Source: Vibrio sp. D404a
Lineage (GTDB): Bacteria; Pseudomonadota; Gammaproteobacteria; Enterobacterales; Vibrionaceae
Assembly: GCF_030248535.1 (NCBI RefSeq)
Contig: NZ_JAHGAJ010000004.1
Location: 1-64,000 of the forward strand
DNA length: 64,000 nt
Direction: 5' to 3'
The notes under the pieces were generated by a model, which did no database searches, was not told the origin of the DNA, and saw only the letters and a program-made list of their open reading frames with translations. Both the position numbers and the translations under genes were made by a program. Numbering within the stretch: position 1 is the stretch's first letter; every line of letters begins with the position of its first letter. Positions 1 to 9,878 of the stretch are shown here, in pieces.

Positions 1-49
1 TTCGAGATTCGAGAGCCATTATCTAGATTGACAGCCTAAATACAAATTT

Positions 50-79
50 ACGGGCGTGAGAGTTACCTCTGACGCCCGT
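50..79 (-). terminator. Hairpin in the spacer downstream of dnaK
   Basis: An 8-bp perfect outer stem (ACGGGCGT with ACGCCCGT) plus an AGAG/CTCT inner stem lies about 120 bases past the dnaK stop. No T-run follows on the minus strand, so it may be a processing or attenuating hairpin between dnaK and a dnaJ beyond the window edge rather than a true terminator. The rest of 1-198 holds no gene; 125-190 is a G+A-rich stretch that I cannot explain. Confidence 0.35.
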
Positions 80-198
80 ATTAATAAGTCTTCGAGACAA
101 ATTTCTAAGCAGATAGCTTGAGTTCTAGGAGGAAGCGCGGAGCCTACGCTAGTAGGTGAGCACTTCCGACAACGAAGTCAGGCTACTCTGCGACGAAA

Positions 199-2112
199 TT
201 ATTTCTTGTCGTCTTTAACTTCTTCAAACTCCGCGTCAACAACATCGTCGTCTTGCTTAGGTTGCTCACCTGCTTCTGCGCCAGCTTGCTGTGCTTGAGC
301 TTGCTGTTGAGCGATTTCCATTAGCTTCTGAGCTGCTTGCATAAGTTCTTGAACTTTAGCGTCGATAGCTTCTTTGTCGTTACCAGACTTAACTTCTTCT
401 AGTGCCGCGATAGCTGCTTCGATCTTCTCTTTCTCGTCTGCAGGTAGAGCTTCACCAGCTTCTTCTACTTGCTTCTTAGTACCGTGAATCATTTGGTCAG
501 CTTGGTTACGTGCAGTTACTAGCTCTTCGAACTTCTTGTCCGCTTCTTTGTTAGCTTCTGCTTCTTGTACCATTGCTTCGATCTCTTCCTCAGACAGACC
601 GCCTGATGCTTGGATAGTGATCTTCTGCTCTTTACCCGTCGCTTTATCTTTCGCAGATACGTTTAGGATACCGTCAGCATCTAGGTCGAAAGTTACTTCG
701 ATTTGTGGCATGCCACGTGGTGCTGGTTGGATACCTTCTAGGTTGAACTGACCAAGAGACTTGTTGTAAGTCGCTTGCTTACGCTCACCTTGTAGTACGT
801 GGATAGTTACCGCGCTTTGGTTGTCTTCAGCTGTAGAGAACACTTGATCCGCTTTTGTAGGGATAGTTGTGTTTTTCTCGATTAGCTTAGTCATTACGCC
901 GCCCATCGTTTCGATACCGAAAGATAGAGGAGTAACGTCTAGAAGTAGTACGTCTTTAACGTCACCAGCTAGTACACCACCTTGAACTGCAGCACCCATT
1001 GCTACTGCTTCGTCAGGGTTTACGTCTTTACGAGCTTCTTTACCGAAGAACTCAGCAACTTTAGCTTGAACCATAGGCATACGAGTTTGACCACCAACTA
1101 GGATAACGTCAGTGATTTCGCCTACAGATAGGTCAGCATCCGCTAGAGCAACTTTTAGAGGCTCAAGAGAACGTTGTACTAGGTCTTCAACTAGAGACTC
1201 AAGCTTCGCACGAGTAACTTTGATGTTCATGTGCTTAGGACCAGTCGCATCAGCAGTAACGTAAGGTAGGTTTACGTCAGTTTGAGTAGTAGAAGAAAGC
1301 TCGATTTTCGCTTTTTCTGCTGCTTCTTTAACACGCTGCATTGCTAGTGGATCAGTCTTAAGATCGATGCCTTGCTCTTTCTTGAACTCGTCTACTAGGT
1401 AGTTGATCATGCGGTTATCGAAGTCTTCACCACCTAGGTGAGTGTCACCGTTAGTAGAAAGAACTTCAAATGTCTTCTCGCCTTCAACTTCGTCGATCTC
1501 GATGATAGAGATATCGAAAGTACCACCACCAAGGTCGTATACAGCGATAGTGCGGTCACCACCTTGCTTGTCTAGGCCGTAAGCTAGAGCAGCAGCAGTT
1601 GGTTCGTTGATGATACGCTTAACGTCTAGACCAGCGATACGGCCAGCATCTTTAGTTGCTTGACGTTGTGCATCGTTGAAGTAAGCAGGAACTGTTACAA
1701 CAGCGCCAGTTACTTCTTCACCTAGGAAGTCTTCAGCTGTTTTCTTCATCTTCTTAAGTACTTCAGCAGATACTTGAGGAGCAGCCATTTTTTGGCCTTG
1801 CGCTTCTACCCATGCATCACCGTTGTCAGCCTTAACAATGTTGAAAGGCATGATTTCGATATCGCGTTGTACTTCTTCATCTTCAAAACGACGACCGATT
1901 AGACGCTTGATAGCGAATAGTGTGTTTTGAGGGTTAGTAACAGCTTGACGTTTTGCAGGTTGACCAACTAGCGTCTCGCCTTCTGTGTATGCGATTACTG
2001 ACGCAGTTGTGCGTTCGCCTTCCGCATTCTCGATTACGCGTGGTTTGTCGCCGTCAAGAACAGCAACACAAGAGTTAGTAGTACCTAAATCAATACCAAT
2101 GATTTTACCCAT
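199..2112 (-). CDS. dnaK: Molecular chaperone DnaK (Hsp70)
   Basis: Cytoplasmic Hsp70 that binds exposed hydrophobic segments in an ATP-controlled cycle, with DnaJ and the GrpE encoded nearby. The 637-residue protein is the usual DnaK length. Visible signatures are the N-terminal phosphate-binding segment [13 protein letters not shown] (residues 5-17), DLGGGTFD in the ATPase domain, a long helical lid with a Q/A-rich stretch, and the acidic C-terminal tail ending EEVKDDKK that recruits partners. The start is ATG preceded by a GGAG-type ribosome site. A sigma-32 promoter lies 127-154 bases upstream. Identity is essentially certain; dnaJ is expected just left of the window. Confidence 0.99.
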   Translation of the reverse strand: MGKIIGIDLGTTNSCVAVLDGDKPRVIENAEGERTTASVIAYTEGETLVGQPAKRQAVTNPQNTLFAIKRLIGRRFEDEEVQRDIEIMPFNIVKADNGDAWVEAQGQKMAAPQVSAEVLKKMKKTAEDFLGEEVTGAVVTVPAYFNDAQRQATKDAGRIAGLDVKRIINEPTAAALAYGLDKQGGDRTIAVYDLGGGTFDISIIEIDEVEGEKTFEVLSTNGDTHLGGEDFDNRMINYLVDEFKKEQGIDLKTDPLAMQRVKEAAEKAKIELSSTTQTDVNLPYVTADATGPKHMNIKVTRAKLESLVEDLVQRSLEPLKVALADADLSVGEITDVILVGGQTRMPMVQAKVAEFFGKEARKDVNPDEAVAMGAAVQGGVLAGDVKDVLLLDVTPLSFGIETMGGVMTKLIEKNTTIPTKADQVFSTAEDNQSAVTIHVLQGERKQATYNKSLGQFNLEGIQPAPRGMPQIEVTFDLDADGILNVSAKDKATGKEQKITIQASGGLSEEEIEAMVQEAEANKEADKKFEELVTARNQADQMIHGTKKQVEEAGEALPADEKEKIEAAIAALEEVKSGNDKEAIDAKVQELMQAAQKLMEIAQQQAQAQQAGAEAGEQPKQDDDVVDAEFEEVKDDKK

Positions 2113-2238
2113 CAGGCTATCTCCGAAATAATTCTATTTAGTTTTTGCTATACCCACATATGTGGGGGTGGTTACCGGGGATTCAACCCCGACACACAAA
2201 ATTAAAGTGCAAATGTAATTTGCTTTCGTATGCACCAT

Positions 2239-2268
2239 AGATAAGGGCGACAAACTGGTTTTCAAGGG
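2239..2268 (-). promoter_or_regulatory. Sigma-32 heat-shock promoter of dnaK
   Basis: On the minus strand the sequence reads CCCTTGAAAA, then about 13 bases, then CCTTATCT. This fits the sigma-32 pattern CTTGAAA-N13-15-CCCCATnT, with the -10 slightly off consensus. It lies in the 365-base gap upstream of dnaK, facing that gene. Confidence 0.75.
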
Positions 2269-2410
2269 AATATGTAAAAAAAATCTATTTTTTTCCCCAT
2301 CTTTTTTCATAAAGGTAAAAAGTGAGCGTTCCCTTGCCAGTTAAGGCTCAAAAGTTGAGAAAGCCTCGCATTTAGCACTAGATTAAAACCCTGTTCTAAT
2401 CCTCTACCCA

Positions 2411-2440
2411 TAAAAAAGACCTTCATGTAGAAGGCCTTTG
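2411..2440 (-). terminator. Terminator after the alginate lyase gene
   Basis: On the minus strand AAAGGCCTTC pairs across a short loop with GAAGGTCTTT and is followed by a T-run. It sits 38 bases past the lyase stop and insulates the dnaK promoter from readthrough. Confidence 0.75.
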
Positions 2441-2477
2441 AAAATAGATATTTATCGATGAGTGTTGATTAACAATA

Positions 2478-3515
2478 TTACTGATTAAGAACTAGCTGGT
2501 AGAAGCTTGTTTTGGTGTAATCACCTGCATCCATGCCGCGCCATTCACAGGCAGAGCTCGACTTCTTAGTGTTGCACTGGTTGTAAGCACCCGCTTTAAA
2601 ATACATCCAATCCTGACCGTAACCTAAGTCCACATCGTGGCCTTGGTATTTACCCGCAGCTAAATCTACTTCGTACGTTTTCACGACTGGTGAATCTGAA
2701 TTTGGGTTCTTAGTGAATGTCAGGTGCATGATGGTATCTTTGATATCCACATCGTAAGAGAAAACTTCACCTAGCTTGATGCCATCTGCTGGATCTGCAC
2801 TGCCCTTCTTCAGGTTGTACTTGCCGAATACATCATGACGAATGTCTTTACGCAGCTTCTTACCATTTTCATCTTTGGCATTTTTCAGTTCTTTCGGTGG
2901 GTTTAATTCGTAATTCCACGTCAATGAACCATGTTCATGCTCAGGTAGTTTACGGTAAACAATCTTCAGTGGCTCATTGTCCGAGCCGTGAATCTGACCG
3001 ATCACGACAGAAAACGCACCTGTCTTCTTATAGTTACCACTGGTACTTACTTGATCAACCGAAAGCGTCGCCGTCATTTGGCCACCAATGGCACCAAACG
3101 CCTGTGCATCTTTATGGCTTGATACTGCAAAGTTGTTGTCTGGAGCAGAATAGCTGTCTGCTAACATTGCGCGCAGTTCACTACGTGTATTCTTACTATT
3201 TGGTGTGGTTGGTGCGGTATTCGGGGCAACAAACACCATCGCACCGGTTTCCTTATCTGTGTAGAACCATTCAGGGTGAACATAAGGTGTCTCTACATTA
3301 GCAAGCTCAGTCTTGGCGATCTCCAGCGTTTTTCCTTTGCGAGGGCCTTCGGTAGTCAGCTCTGGCAGGTTGATTTTCCATTTAGATAGGTCAAAGTTTT
3401 GCGCTGGTGCCTTTGCAGGGTCTAAGTTGAACTGGCTCGCCATATCAGTATCAGCGGCAAGAGCAGGTGTCGCCAAAACAGCAGCGGTAATTAAGCTAAG
3501 GTAGGACAACTTCAT
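2478..3515 (-). CDS. Secreted alginate lyase, polysaccharide lyase family 7
   Basis: Predicted to cleave alginate by beta-elimination outside the cell or in the periplasm. A signal peptide is clear (charged MK start, hydrophobic stretch, cleavage after ATPALA near residue 20). The family 7 jelly-roll motifs are all present in order: RSELR (about residue 112), QIH in VIGQIHG (about 172) and YFKAGAYNQ (near 305). The catalytic Gln-His and Tyr lie in the last two. An Ile in QIH is often linked to preference for guluronate-containing substrate, but that is family knowledge and not shown here. At 345 residues it is a single catalytic domain with no carbohydrate-binding module. It stands alone, with its own terminator, between two heat-shock genes, which suggests a local insertion in this lineage. 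Confidence 0.93.
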   Translation of the reverse strand: MKLSYLSLITAAVLATPALAADTDMASQFNLDPAKAPAQNFDLSKWKINLPELTTEGPRKGKTLEIAKTELANVETPYVHPEWFYTDKETGAMVFVAPNTAPTTPNSKNTRSELRAMLADSYSAPDNNFAVSSHKDAQAFGAIGGQMTATLSVDQVSTSGNYKKTGAFSVVIGQIHGSDNEPLKIVYRKLPEHEHGSLTWNYELNPPKELKNAKDENGKKLRKDIRHDVFGKYNLKKGSADPADGIKLGEVFSYDVDIKDTIMHLTFTKNPNSDSPVVKTYEVDLAAGKYQGHDVDLGYGQDWMYFKAGAYNQCNTKKSSSACEWRGMDAGDYTKTSFYQLVLNQ

Positions 3516-3724
3516 TTTATTTTCCTTAATGTCGTCTGAATGTAGGTTGCCAGAGAATATAAAATACTATTGTATTATTATATGTGATCGATATTAGATA
3601 TTTGCAGAGCCATGAATCATTTTCACGTTACCATTCACAAAACTGACCAATGACCTACCCACATCAAGTTGCCAGCTCTATGTATCACCCTCTATTCCCA
3701 TCCTCTTAAGCACAAACGACAGAC

Positions 3725-3757
3725 GAAAAAAAGCGAGGCACTCGGCCTCGCTTTTAG
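3725..3757 (-). terminator. Terminator after the symporter gene
   Basis: On the minus strand AAAGCGAGGC pairs with GCCTCGCTTT and a run of T follows. It lies directly past the stop of the symporter gene. Between here and 3516 I see no other gene. Confidence 0.85.
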
Positions 3758-3779
3758 GATTCAATTTCAAGTTTTCTGA

Positions 3780-5054
3780 TTAAGCTTCTGCTTTCTTCAG
3801 TTCAACTTCTTCGTCTGCTTCTACACCAATTTCGTTTTCAGACTTAGCAACAATTGTGTTTACTGCTGTGTCACCCACTACGTTAGAAGAAGTACAGAAC
3901 ATGTCACAAATACGGTCAACTGCGGCAACGATTGCTAGACCTTCCGGTGGTAGACCTAGTTGGTGCAATAGAACACCGACCATTACTACACCTCCACCTG
4001 GAACACCACCAGCACCGATAGACAGTAGCAGGATAGTTAGACCAAGAGTAAAGATGTCTGCAGTGTTGATTGGCTGACCAAATGCGTTAGCTACGAACAT
4101 TGTTGCTAGTGCGATGTAGATAGATACACCAGACATGTTCATTGTTGCACCTAGTGGCACACCGAAACCTGCTACAGATTTAGAAACGTTTAGCTTCTCT
4201 GTAAGGGTACGCATTGTTACAGGAATTGTCGCGTTCGAGCTTGCAGTAGATAGTGAGAACAGAACTTGCTCACGAGTTGCACGCAGGAACTGCTTAGGAG
4301 AAATACCTGTGAACGCACCAACCATTGCTGGGTAGAAGAAGAAAATCCAGAACACTAGCATTGCAACAACAAGTGCTACGTAACCTGCTACCGACATTAA
4401 CGTGTTTGCGTCAAGCGTTGCGCCTAGTTGAATCATAAGAGCGAATACACCGTATGGCGCTAGGCTCATTACAAGGCCGATAAGCTTCATCATGATTTCG
4501 TTAGCCATCTTGAACGTCTTGATAGCTGGGCCACCACGAGAATCAAGTGCTTGAATCGCAAGACCAGTCAGAATCGCCATGAAGATGATTTGAAGCATGT
4601 CGCCACTTGCGAACGCTTGTACTGGGTTACTAGGAACGATGTTTACAACCAGAGAGAAGATGTCTGGCGTTTCTGTTGTAGTTAGAGCAATCGTCTCAGA
4701 AACCGTACCCGCTAGGTTTGCACCCGCCCCCGGTTGGAAGATCAAACCGATAGTTAGCGCAGCTGAAATCGCGATGATGGTGTTGATAATGTAAAGAGCA
4801 AAGGTTTTACCACCAAGACGACCAAATGAACGGATATCTTTCAGTTCAACGATACCGCAAACGATAGATACGTAAACAAGTGGAACAACAAGAAGTTTAA
4901 TTAGTGAAACGAACATACCACCAGCGCCTTCCGCAGCACCAAGTAGGTAAGTGTCAAAGATCGCAATACCGCTGAATAGGTACTGAATTGCAGTACCGAT
5001 AAGTAGGCCGGCAAACAAACCTACAAATATTTTACTTGAGAGCGATTTATCCAT
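3780..5054 (-). CDS. Dicarboxylate/amino acid:cation symporter (DAACS family)
   Basis: Inner-membrane transporter that takes up C4-dicarboxylates or acidic amino acids with Na+ or H+. The 424-residue protein has multiple hydrophobic segments and the family hallmarks: a serine-rich re-entrant loop SLSTASSNATIP (around residue 260), a glycine-rich second hairpin GAGGVPGGGVV (around 345), and the ligand-site helix DRICDMF..SNVVGD (around 380). The acidic C-terminal tail is typical for Vibrio members. Substrate cannot be told from sequence alone. It is monocistronic with its own terminator and separates the alginate lyase from grpE. Confidence 0.9.
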   Translation of the reverse strand: MDKSLSSKIFVGLFAGLLIGTAIQYLFSGIAIFDTYLLGAAEGAGGMFVSLIKLLVVPLVYVSIVCGIVELKDIRSFGRLGGKTFALYIINTIIAISAALTIGLIFQPGAGANLAGTVSETIALTTTETPDIFSLVVNIVPSNPVQAFASGDMLQIIFMAILTGLAIQALDSRGGPAIKTFKMANEIMMKLIGLVMSLAPYGVFALMIQLGATLDANTLMSVAGYVALVVAMLVFWIFFFYPAMVGAFTGISPKQFLRATREQVLFSLSTASSNATIPVTMRTLTEKLNVSKSVAGFGVPLGATMNMSGVSIYIALATMFVANAFGQPINTADIFTLGLTILLLSIGAGGVPGGGVVMVGVLLHQLGLPPEGLAIVAAVDRICDMFCTSSNVVGDTAVNTIVAKSENEIGVEADEEVELKKAEA

Positions 5055-5325
5055 CGTTTATCTCCAGTCTGTTATGTTTGAAAAATGTACTTTTATAGTT
5101 ATATATACGAGTGATATCTCGATATGGCCGGAGATTTTACATATCAAAGTAACAATTGAAAGTATTATTTCACATATTAATTACAAATGTGACATCAGAG
5201 CAATTATTTAAAAACAACTGGTTTCATAAAATATTACACTAACCACCTGAAATCTCTAAAATAAAAAGAACGACATACCCAAACCACTTTTTTTGACTGT
5301 TTATTGGCCTGCCACTGTTTTAAAC
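5055..5325. other. Intergenic region upstream of the symporter gene
   Basis: AT-rich leader without a credible gene. It holds an outward-facing TCACAT-N11-ATGTGA inverted repeat at 5170-5192, which could be a regulator site for the symporter gene. It is not a CRP site because the half-sites point the wrong way. Confidence 0.4.
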
Positions 5326-5356
5326 ACAAAAAAAGAGAGGTCGAAGCCTCTCTCTG
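5326..5356 (-). terminator. Terminator after grpE
   Basis: On the minus strand AGAGAGGC pairs with a GACCTCTCT-type arm across a short loop, followed by a run of seven T. It lies 21 bases past the grpE stop. Confidence 0.85.
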
Positions 5357-5377
5357 TATTTCACATGGTTTAGTGAT

Positions 5378-5959
5378 TTATTTTGAAACCATAACCATCG
5401 CTGGACGAATCACACGACCGTTAAGCTCGTAGCCTTTCTGCATCACGAACATTACTGTGTTTGGCTCGTGATCTGGGCTCTCTTGAATCGACATTGCTTG
5501 GTGCAGCTCTGGGTTGAACGCTTCGCCTTCAGGGTTGATCTCTTTAAGACCAAACTTAGCCACTACGTCTACAAACGTTTTGTGAGTCAGCTCAACACCT
5601 TCAAACAGAGGCTTAACCACTTCGTTTTCACCATCAGCTGCTTGCATAGCACGCTCTAGGTTGTCGATAACTGGTAGCAGCTCTTCAGCAAACTTGTTTA
5701 GAGCAAATTTACGCGCTTTATCGATCTCTTGCTCTGTACGGCGGCGCATGTTTTCAACTTCAGCTTTTGCACGTAGAACAGAATCTTGCTGATCTTTTAC
5801 TTTCGCTTCGCTCGACAACAAAGCTGCTTCTAGTTGAGCGATCTTTGCTTCTTGCTCATCCGCTGCTTCTTCAGTTTGCGCTTCTGCTTCAACTTTTTCT
5901 GCCTCAGCGATGATCTGATCTAGCTCTTCTTCCGTTACTTTGTTTTCTTCGTTGCTCAT
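5378..5959 (-). CDS. grpE: Nucleotide exchange factor GrpE
   Basis: Cytoplasmic co-chaperone that releases ADP from DnaK; acts as a dimer. The 193-residue protein has the expected acidic N-terminal region, a long coiled coil (about residues 35-95, with the conserved [13 protein letters not shown] segment) and a C-terminal beta domain with the signature [14 protein letters not shown]. The ATG is preceded by GGAG. It is transcribed away from nadK from a clear sigma-32 promoter, in keeping with heat-shock control shared with dnaK. Confidence 0.98.
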   Translation of the reverse strand: MSNEENKVTEEELDQIIAEAEKVEAEAQTEEAADEQEAKIAQLEAALLSSEAKVKDQQDSVLRAKAEVENMRRRTEQEIDKARKFALNKFAEELLPVIDNLERAMQAADGENEVVKPLFEGVELTHKTFVDVVAKFGLKEINPEGEAFNPELHQAMSIQESPDHEPNTVMFVMQKGYELNGRVIRPAMVMVSK

Positions 5960-6052
5960 GATATCTCCAGAATTCAGTTTTCTATGCCAGTGAGCGGCGT
6001 ATTAGCGCCCAATTTGATATAAAACACTCGCATAGTCATTCAACTTGCCTTT

Positions 6053-6082
6053 ATTATGGGGATGAAGAATTTTGATTCAAGC
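6053..6082 (-). promoter_or_regulatory. Sigma-32 heat-shock promoter of grpE
   Basis: Minus-strand GCTTGAA, 14 bases, then CCCCATAAT: a near-perfect sigma-32 match. It ends 94 bases before the grpE start codon and lies immediately upstream of the divergent nadK start. Confidence 0.88.
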
Positions 6083-6102
6083 CTAATTCGTTTGGAAACC
6101 GT

Positions 6103-6987
6103 ATGAAAAAGCCATTTGAAGTCATCGCCATTATCGGTAAACCTCGAGATCAACAAGCAATTCAGACTCATAGAGAGCTGTATCAGTGGTTAAGTACCGA
6201 AGGCTATCAAGTCTTTGTTGATGACCGATTAGCCACTATCTTAGATGACATTCCTAAAGATCGATTCTCTAGTTTGGTGGAACTCGGTAAACGAGCAGAC
6301 TTGGCGATCGTCGTCGGTGGTGATGGCAACATGCTCGGTGCAGCTCGAATCTTGTCTCGCTTCGACATCTCAGTGATCGGTGTAAACCGTGGCAACCTCG
6401 GCTTTTTGACCGATCTCAATCCCGAGAACTTCCAATCTGCATTAACCGATGTACTCAATGGCGAGTTCATGGAGGAAGAGCGCTTCCTGCTTGAAACGGA
6501 AATCCACCGCCACGGCCAGATCAAAAGCCACAACGCAGCACTTAACGAAGCGGTACTCCACCCAGGCCAAGTTGCTCACATGATCGAGTTTGAAGTCTAC
6601 ATTGATGATAGCTTCGCCTTCTCACAACGCTCAGATGGCTTGATTGTCTCAACACCAACTGGCTCTACCGCCTATTCACTCTCTGGTGGCGGCCCTATCC
6701 TCTCTTCAAGTTTGAATGCCATTTCTTTGGTACCAATGTTCCCGCATACGCTATCAAGCCGACCTTTAGTGGTTGATGGCAAGCGCCACATTAAACTGAT
6801 CGTCTCCCCAGACAATCGCGGCACTCAAGAAGTCAGCTGTGACGGCCAGATTTCTTTACCTGTTTCACCGGGCGACGAAATCCATATCTACCAAAGCCCG
6901 AACGTGCTTAAGCTGATCCACCCTAAGGATTACAGCTACTACCACGTTCTACGTAACAAACTTGGATGGTCGAGTAAGTTATTCTAA
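6103..6987 (+). CDS. nadK: NAD(+) kinase
   Basis: Phosphorylates NAD to NADP in the cytoplasm. The 294-residue length is standard. The family motif GGDGN lies at residues 72-76 and the second conserved glycine-rich segment [13 protein letters not shown] near 190-200. The gene is divergent from grpE, as in other vibrios, and is followed by its own terminator, so recN is a separate unit. Confidence 0.98.
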   Translation: MKKPFEVIAIIGKPRDQQAIQTHRELYQWLSTEGYQVFVDDRLATILDDIPKDRFSSLVELGKRADLAIVVGGDGNMLGAARILSRFDISVIGVNRGNLGFLTDLNPENFQSALTDVLNGEFMEEERFLLETEIHRHGQIKSHNAALNEAVLHPGQVAHMIEFEVYIDDSFAFSQRSDGLIVSTPTGSTAYSLSGGGPILSSSLNAISLVPMFPHTLSSRPLVVDGKRHIKLIVSPDNRGTQEVSCDGQISLPVSPGDEIHIYQSPNVLKLIHPKDYSYYHVLRNKLGWSSKLF

Positions 6988-7007
6988 GCTCACAACGAAG
7001 AAAATTT

Positions 7008-7037
7008 GAAAGGTTGGCGACATGCCAGCCTTTTTTA
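7008..7037 (+). terminator. Terminator after nadK
   Basis: AAGGTTGGCG and CGACATGCCAGCCTT form a GC-rich stem, followed by six T. It lies 21 bases past the nadK stop. Confidence 0.85.
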
Positions 7038-7088
7038 TTGCCTGAAATCCAAACGCTCCCTCACCTTTTAAGCCTTTTTCACACCGTC

Positions 7089-7120
7089 ATTCCAGAACCG
7101 AGGGACGAGGTGTCTGGAAT
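7089..7120. repeat. Imperfect palindrome, probable dispersed intergenic element
   Basis: ATTCCAGA at one end and TCTGGAAT at the other form perfect 8-bp arms around a 16-base G-rich centre. It lies between the nadK terminator and the recN promoter. Similar elements starting GTCATTCC are common between Vibrio genes; that comparison is from memory. Confidence 0.45.
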
Positions 7121-7210
7121 CTCTTTTCGCAAATAGACATCAATATCAGTTACCTACAAACGAAGTTTGATTTGATCGATCTCACAAAAAATATTCACCT
7201 GTTCACTTTA

Positions 7211-7266
7211 CTGTATAAAGAAACAGTATATACTGAGCTTATATACAGTATTGTTCAGTTATACAG
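7211..7266 (+). promoter_or_regulatory. Three LexA-type SOS boxes upstream of recN
   Basis: Box 1 at 7211-7226 (CTGTATAAAGAAACAG) and box 2 at 7233-7248 (CTGAGCTTATATACAG) both fit CTG-N10-CAG. Box 3 at 7251-7266 (TTGTTCAGTTATACAG) has one changed base in the first triplet. The last ends 10 bases before the recN start, so bound LexA would cover promoter and start. Confidence 0.85.
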
Positions 7267-7276
7267 GTAAATAAAA

Positions 7277-8941
7277 ATGCTGGCTCATCTAAGTGTTAAT
7301 AATTTCGCTATTGTTAAGTCTTTACAGCTAGAACTTTCTAAAGGCATGACAACCATTACCGGTGAAACCGGTGCGGGTAAATCTATTGCTATCGATGCGT
7401 TGGGCTTATGCCTTGGCGGTAGAGCCGACGCAGGCATGGTGCGACAAGGTGAAGAGAAAACCGAAGTCAGTGCCGCATTTTTACTGGATAACAACTTACA
7501 CGCGACTCGTTGGCTAGAAGATAACGAGCTACTGGATGGTAGCGAGTGTATTCTTCGTCGTACCATCTCGAAAGAAGGCCGTTCGCGCGCCTTCATTAAT
7601 GGCAGCCCTGTTCCGCTCTCACAACTAAAATCATTAGGACAGCTGCTTATTAATATCCATGGTCAGCACGCACACCATCAGTTGATGAAAAGTGACTACC
7701 AGATGGCGATGCTTGACCAATACGCAGGCCACCTTAACCTGCTGAAGTCGACTCGCAACGCTTACCAAACGTGGCGTCATGCAGACAATCACCTGAAAGA
7801 GTTGCGTGAAAACAGCCAGCAAAACCAAGCACAAAAACAGCTGCTTGAGTACCAAATCAAAGAGCTTAACGAGCTCTCACTTGGGGAGGAAGAATATGAA
7901 GAGCTTGAACAAGAGCACAAACGCCTATCCAACAGTGGTGAGCTTGCATCAACCTGTCAGCAAGCTATCGAGCTTATTTACGAAGGTGAAGAAGTTAATG
8001 CGCTTGGTATTCTGCAATCGGCCAATCACTCCCTAATCCAATTGGCTGAACTGGATGAAAGACTGGCTGAACTACCGAACATGCTCTCTGAAGCAATCAT
8101 TCAGATTGAAGAGACCAACAGCGAGCTAAGAACTTACCTTGATAGTATCGATGTCGACCCAGGTCGTATGGCATTTGTAGAAGAGCGCTTCTCAAAGGTG
8201 ATGTCGATGTCGCGTAAGCACCACGTGTTACCAGACGAGCTATATCAGCATCATCAAGATCTCCTACAACAGATCGAAGCGTTGGATTGTTCTGATGAAA
8301 AACTGGATGAGTTGGCGAATGAAGTAGAACAGCACTACCAAGGTTTTGTTGCAAAAGCAGAAAAGCTACACAAATCTCGTGTTCGCTATGCTAAAGAGCT
8401 CAATAAACTGATCACGCAAAGCATGCACGAACTGAGCATGGAAAAAGCGCAATTCGCAATAGAGGTAAACAACACCAATACTCACCCATCGCCACTGGGT
8501 ATGGACAACGTGACCTTTATTGTTTCCACCAACCCGGGACAGCCAATGCAGCCGATCGCGAAAGTGGCCTCTGGTGGTGAGCTGTCACGTATTTCATTAG
8601 CGATTCAGGTGATCACCGCCCAGAAAGTCGATACCCCTAGCCTGATCTTCGATGAAGTCGATGTGGGTATCAGTGGCCCAACGGCTGCAGTCGTTGGTAA
8701 AATGCTGCGTACTCTGGGTGAATCGACACAAGTCATGTGTGTGACTCACTTACCGCAAGTTGCTGGCTGTGGTCACCAACAGCTGTTCGTAGCTAAGAGC
8801 ACCAAAGCAGGCAAAACAGAAACGCAAATGCACACGCTTGATGAGCAACAACGTATTTCAGAGCTTGCAAGATTGCTAGGCGGCAGCCAGATCACCGATT
8901 CAACACTGGCTAACGCAAAAGAGCTGTTAATCGCCGCTTAG
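7277..8941 (+). CDS. recN: DNA repair protein RecN
   Basis: SMC-like ATPase that acts at double-strand breaks. The 554-residue protein has the Walker A motif GETGAGKS at residues 29-36, a long coiled-coil middle with a short hinge, the ABC signature ASGGELSR near 433-440 and the Walker B LIFDEVD near 457. It sits behind three LexA-type boxes, so induction by DNA damage is expected. Start at ATG with an AGG site 8 bases upstream. Confidence 0.98.
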   Translation: MLAHLSVNNFAIVKSLQLELSKGMTTITGETGAGKSIAIDALGLCLGGRADAGMVRQGEEKTEVSAAFLLDNNLHATRWLEDNELLDGSECILRRTISKEGRSRAFINGSPVPLSQLKSLGQLLINIHGQHAHHQLMKSDYQMAMLDQYAGHLNLLKSTRNAYQTWRHADNHLKELRENSQQNQAQKQLLEYQIKELNELSLGEEEYEELEQEHKRLSNSGELASTCQQAIELIYEGEEVNALGILQSANHSLIQLAELDERLAELPNMLSEAIIQIEETNSELRTYLDSIDVDPGRMAFVEERFSKVMSMSRKHHVLPDELYQHHQDLLQQIEALDCSDEKLDELANEVEQHYQGFVAKAEKLHKSRVRYAKELNKLITQSMHELSMEKAQFAIEVNNTNTHPSPLGMDNVTFIVSTNPGQPMQPIAKVASGGELSRISLAIQVITAQKVDTPSLIFDEVDVGISGPTAAVVGKMLRTLGESTQVMCVTHLPQVAGCGHQQLFVAKSTKAGKTETQMHTLDEQQRISELARLLGGSQITDSTLANAKELLIAA

Positions 8942-9108
8942 ATTAAACTTTCGCCAAATACCTGATAGTTTTCTGAAAAAGATTGGCAATTTTGCAACTT
9001 ATTTCAAAATTGCCAGTCATATTAAGTTCAAAGCGCAAGGAGCTTTTTACTTCTTGCTGGAGCTTGTTTATTATCAGGCAGTATTTTAGCGAAGAAAGAT
9101 CTCAGACT

Positions 9109-9468
9109 ATGCGAATTAAGAAGTGGTTAGTTGCAGTTCCACTTGCACTAACAATGTTGACCGGTTGTTCTCTATTAGAAAAGTTGGTTTATCGAATTGA
9201 CATCAATCAGGGTAACTACGTTGAACAAGAAGCGGTCGACCAACTTAAATTTGGTATGACCAAAACACAAGTTCGTTACGTTATGGGTTCACCTATGCTG
9301 ATTGAAAACGGCTACCCTGACACGTGGTACTACATCTACCACCATCAAAAAGGCCACGAAGATGCGATCCAGAAAAACCTCGTAGTTAACTTTGACGCGA
9401 CAGGCACGCTTGTGAGCATCAACGGTGACTTTGAAGCGAGTGACGAGTTTTTCGAGAGCCTTCGATAA
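9109..9468 (+). CDS. bamE: Outer membrane assembly lipoprotein BamE (SmpA)
   Basis: Small outer-membrane lipoprotein of the BAM complex that inserts beta-barrel proteins. The 119-residue protein starts with a lipoprotein signal ending in the lipobox LTGC (Cys near 19), followed by the conserved segment [15 protein letters not shown] longer reading from 8983 is possible but would bury the signal peptide, so the ATG at 9109 is chosen. Located between recN and the ratA-rnfH pair as in related genomes. Confidence 0.95.
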   Translation: MRIKKWLVAVPLALTMLTGCSLLEKLVYRIDINQGNYVEQEAVDQLKFGMTKTQVRYVMGSPMLIENGYPDTWYYIYHHQKGHEDAIQKNLVVNFDATGTLVSINGDFEASDEFFESLR

Positions 9469-9492
9469 AGCGACTTCTGCTGAACAGATACT

Positions 9493-9519
9493 AAAAAGCC
9501 TGCATCACGCAGGCTTTTT
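9493..9519. terminator. Bidirectional terminator between bamE and rnfH
   Basis: AAAAAGCCTGC and GCAGGCTTTTT form a perfect stem with A and T runs on both sides, suited to both converging genes. Confidence 0.9.
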
Positions 9520-9567
9520 GCTATTTGATTTTCGGCTTTAAACGCAACTAAGCGATTGCAGCAGTAG

Positions 9568-9876
9568 CTATTTAGATGCAGCAGCCTTTGCTTGTTCTGC
9601 ACGCTTACGGCGGATCTCTTTTGGATCAGCCAGCAGTGCGCGGTAAATCTCGATACGGTCTTTGTCGCGAACCGTGGCATCGAGTTTCACGTTGCGGCTG
9701 TATACGCCGACCTTATTCTTAGATAGGTCGATCTCTGGGTAAAGTTCAAGCACGCCCGACTGGCCAATGATCTCTTCAACTGTCGCGTTCTTGTTTACTA
9801 CCAGTGTGAATACACGCTGCTCATGTGGCAGTGCGTACACCACTTCAACGTGGATCATGTCTGATTCAATGCTCAT
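9568..9876 (-). CDS. rnfH: RnfH/RatB family ubiquitin-like protein
   Basis: A 102-residue beta-grasp protein of the RnfH family (formerly RatB); its function is not settled. Family features seen are the N-terminal VEVVYALP, the [17 protein letters not shown] segment and a basic C-terminal tail (EIRRKRAEQ). It starts two bases after the ratA stop, so the pair is translationally coupled. Confidence 0.93.
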   Translation of the reverse strand: MSIESDMIHVEVVYALPHEQRVFTLVVNKNATVEEIIGQSGVLELYPEIDLSKNKVGVYSRNVKLDATVRDKDRIEIYRALLADPKEIRRKRAEQAKAAASK

Positions 9877-9878
9877 GC

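Noticed and set aside
536..751. Plus-strand ORF inside dnaK
   Set aside because: Antisense shadow of a certain gene with strong codon bias; no ribosome site or family.
5170..5192. Inverted TCACAT/ATGTGA as a CRP site
   Set aside because: The half-sites face outward with the wrong spacing for CRP.
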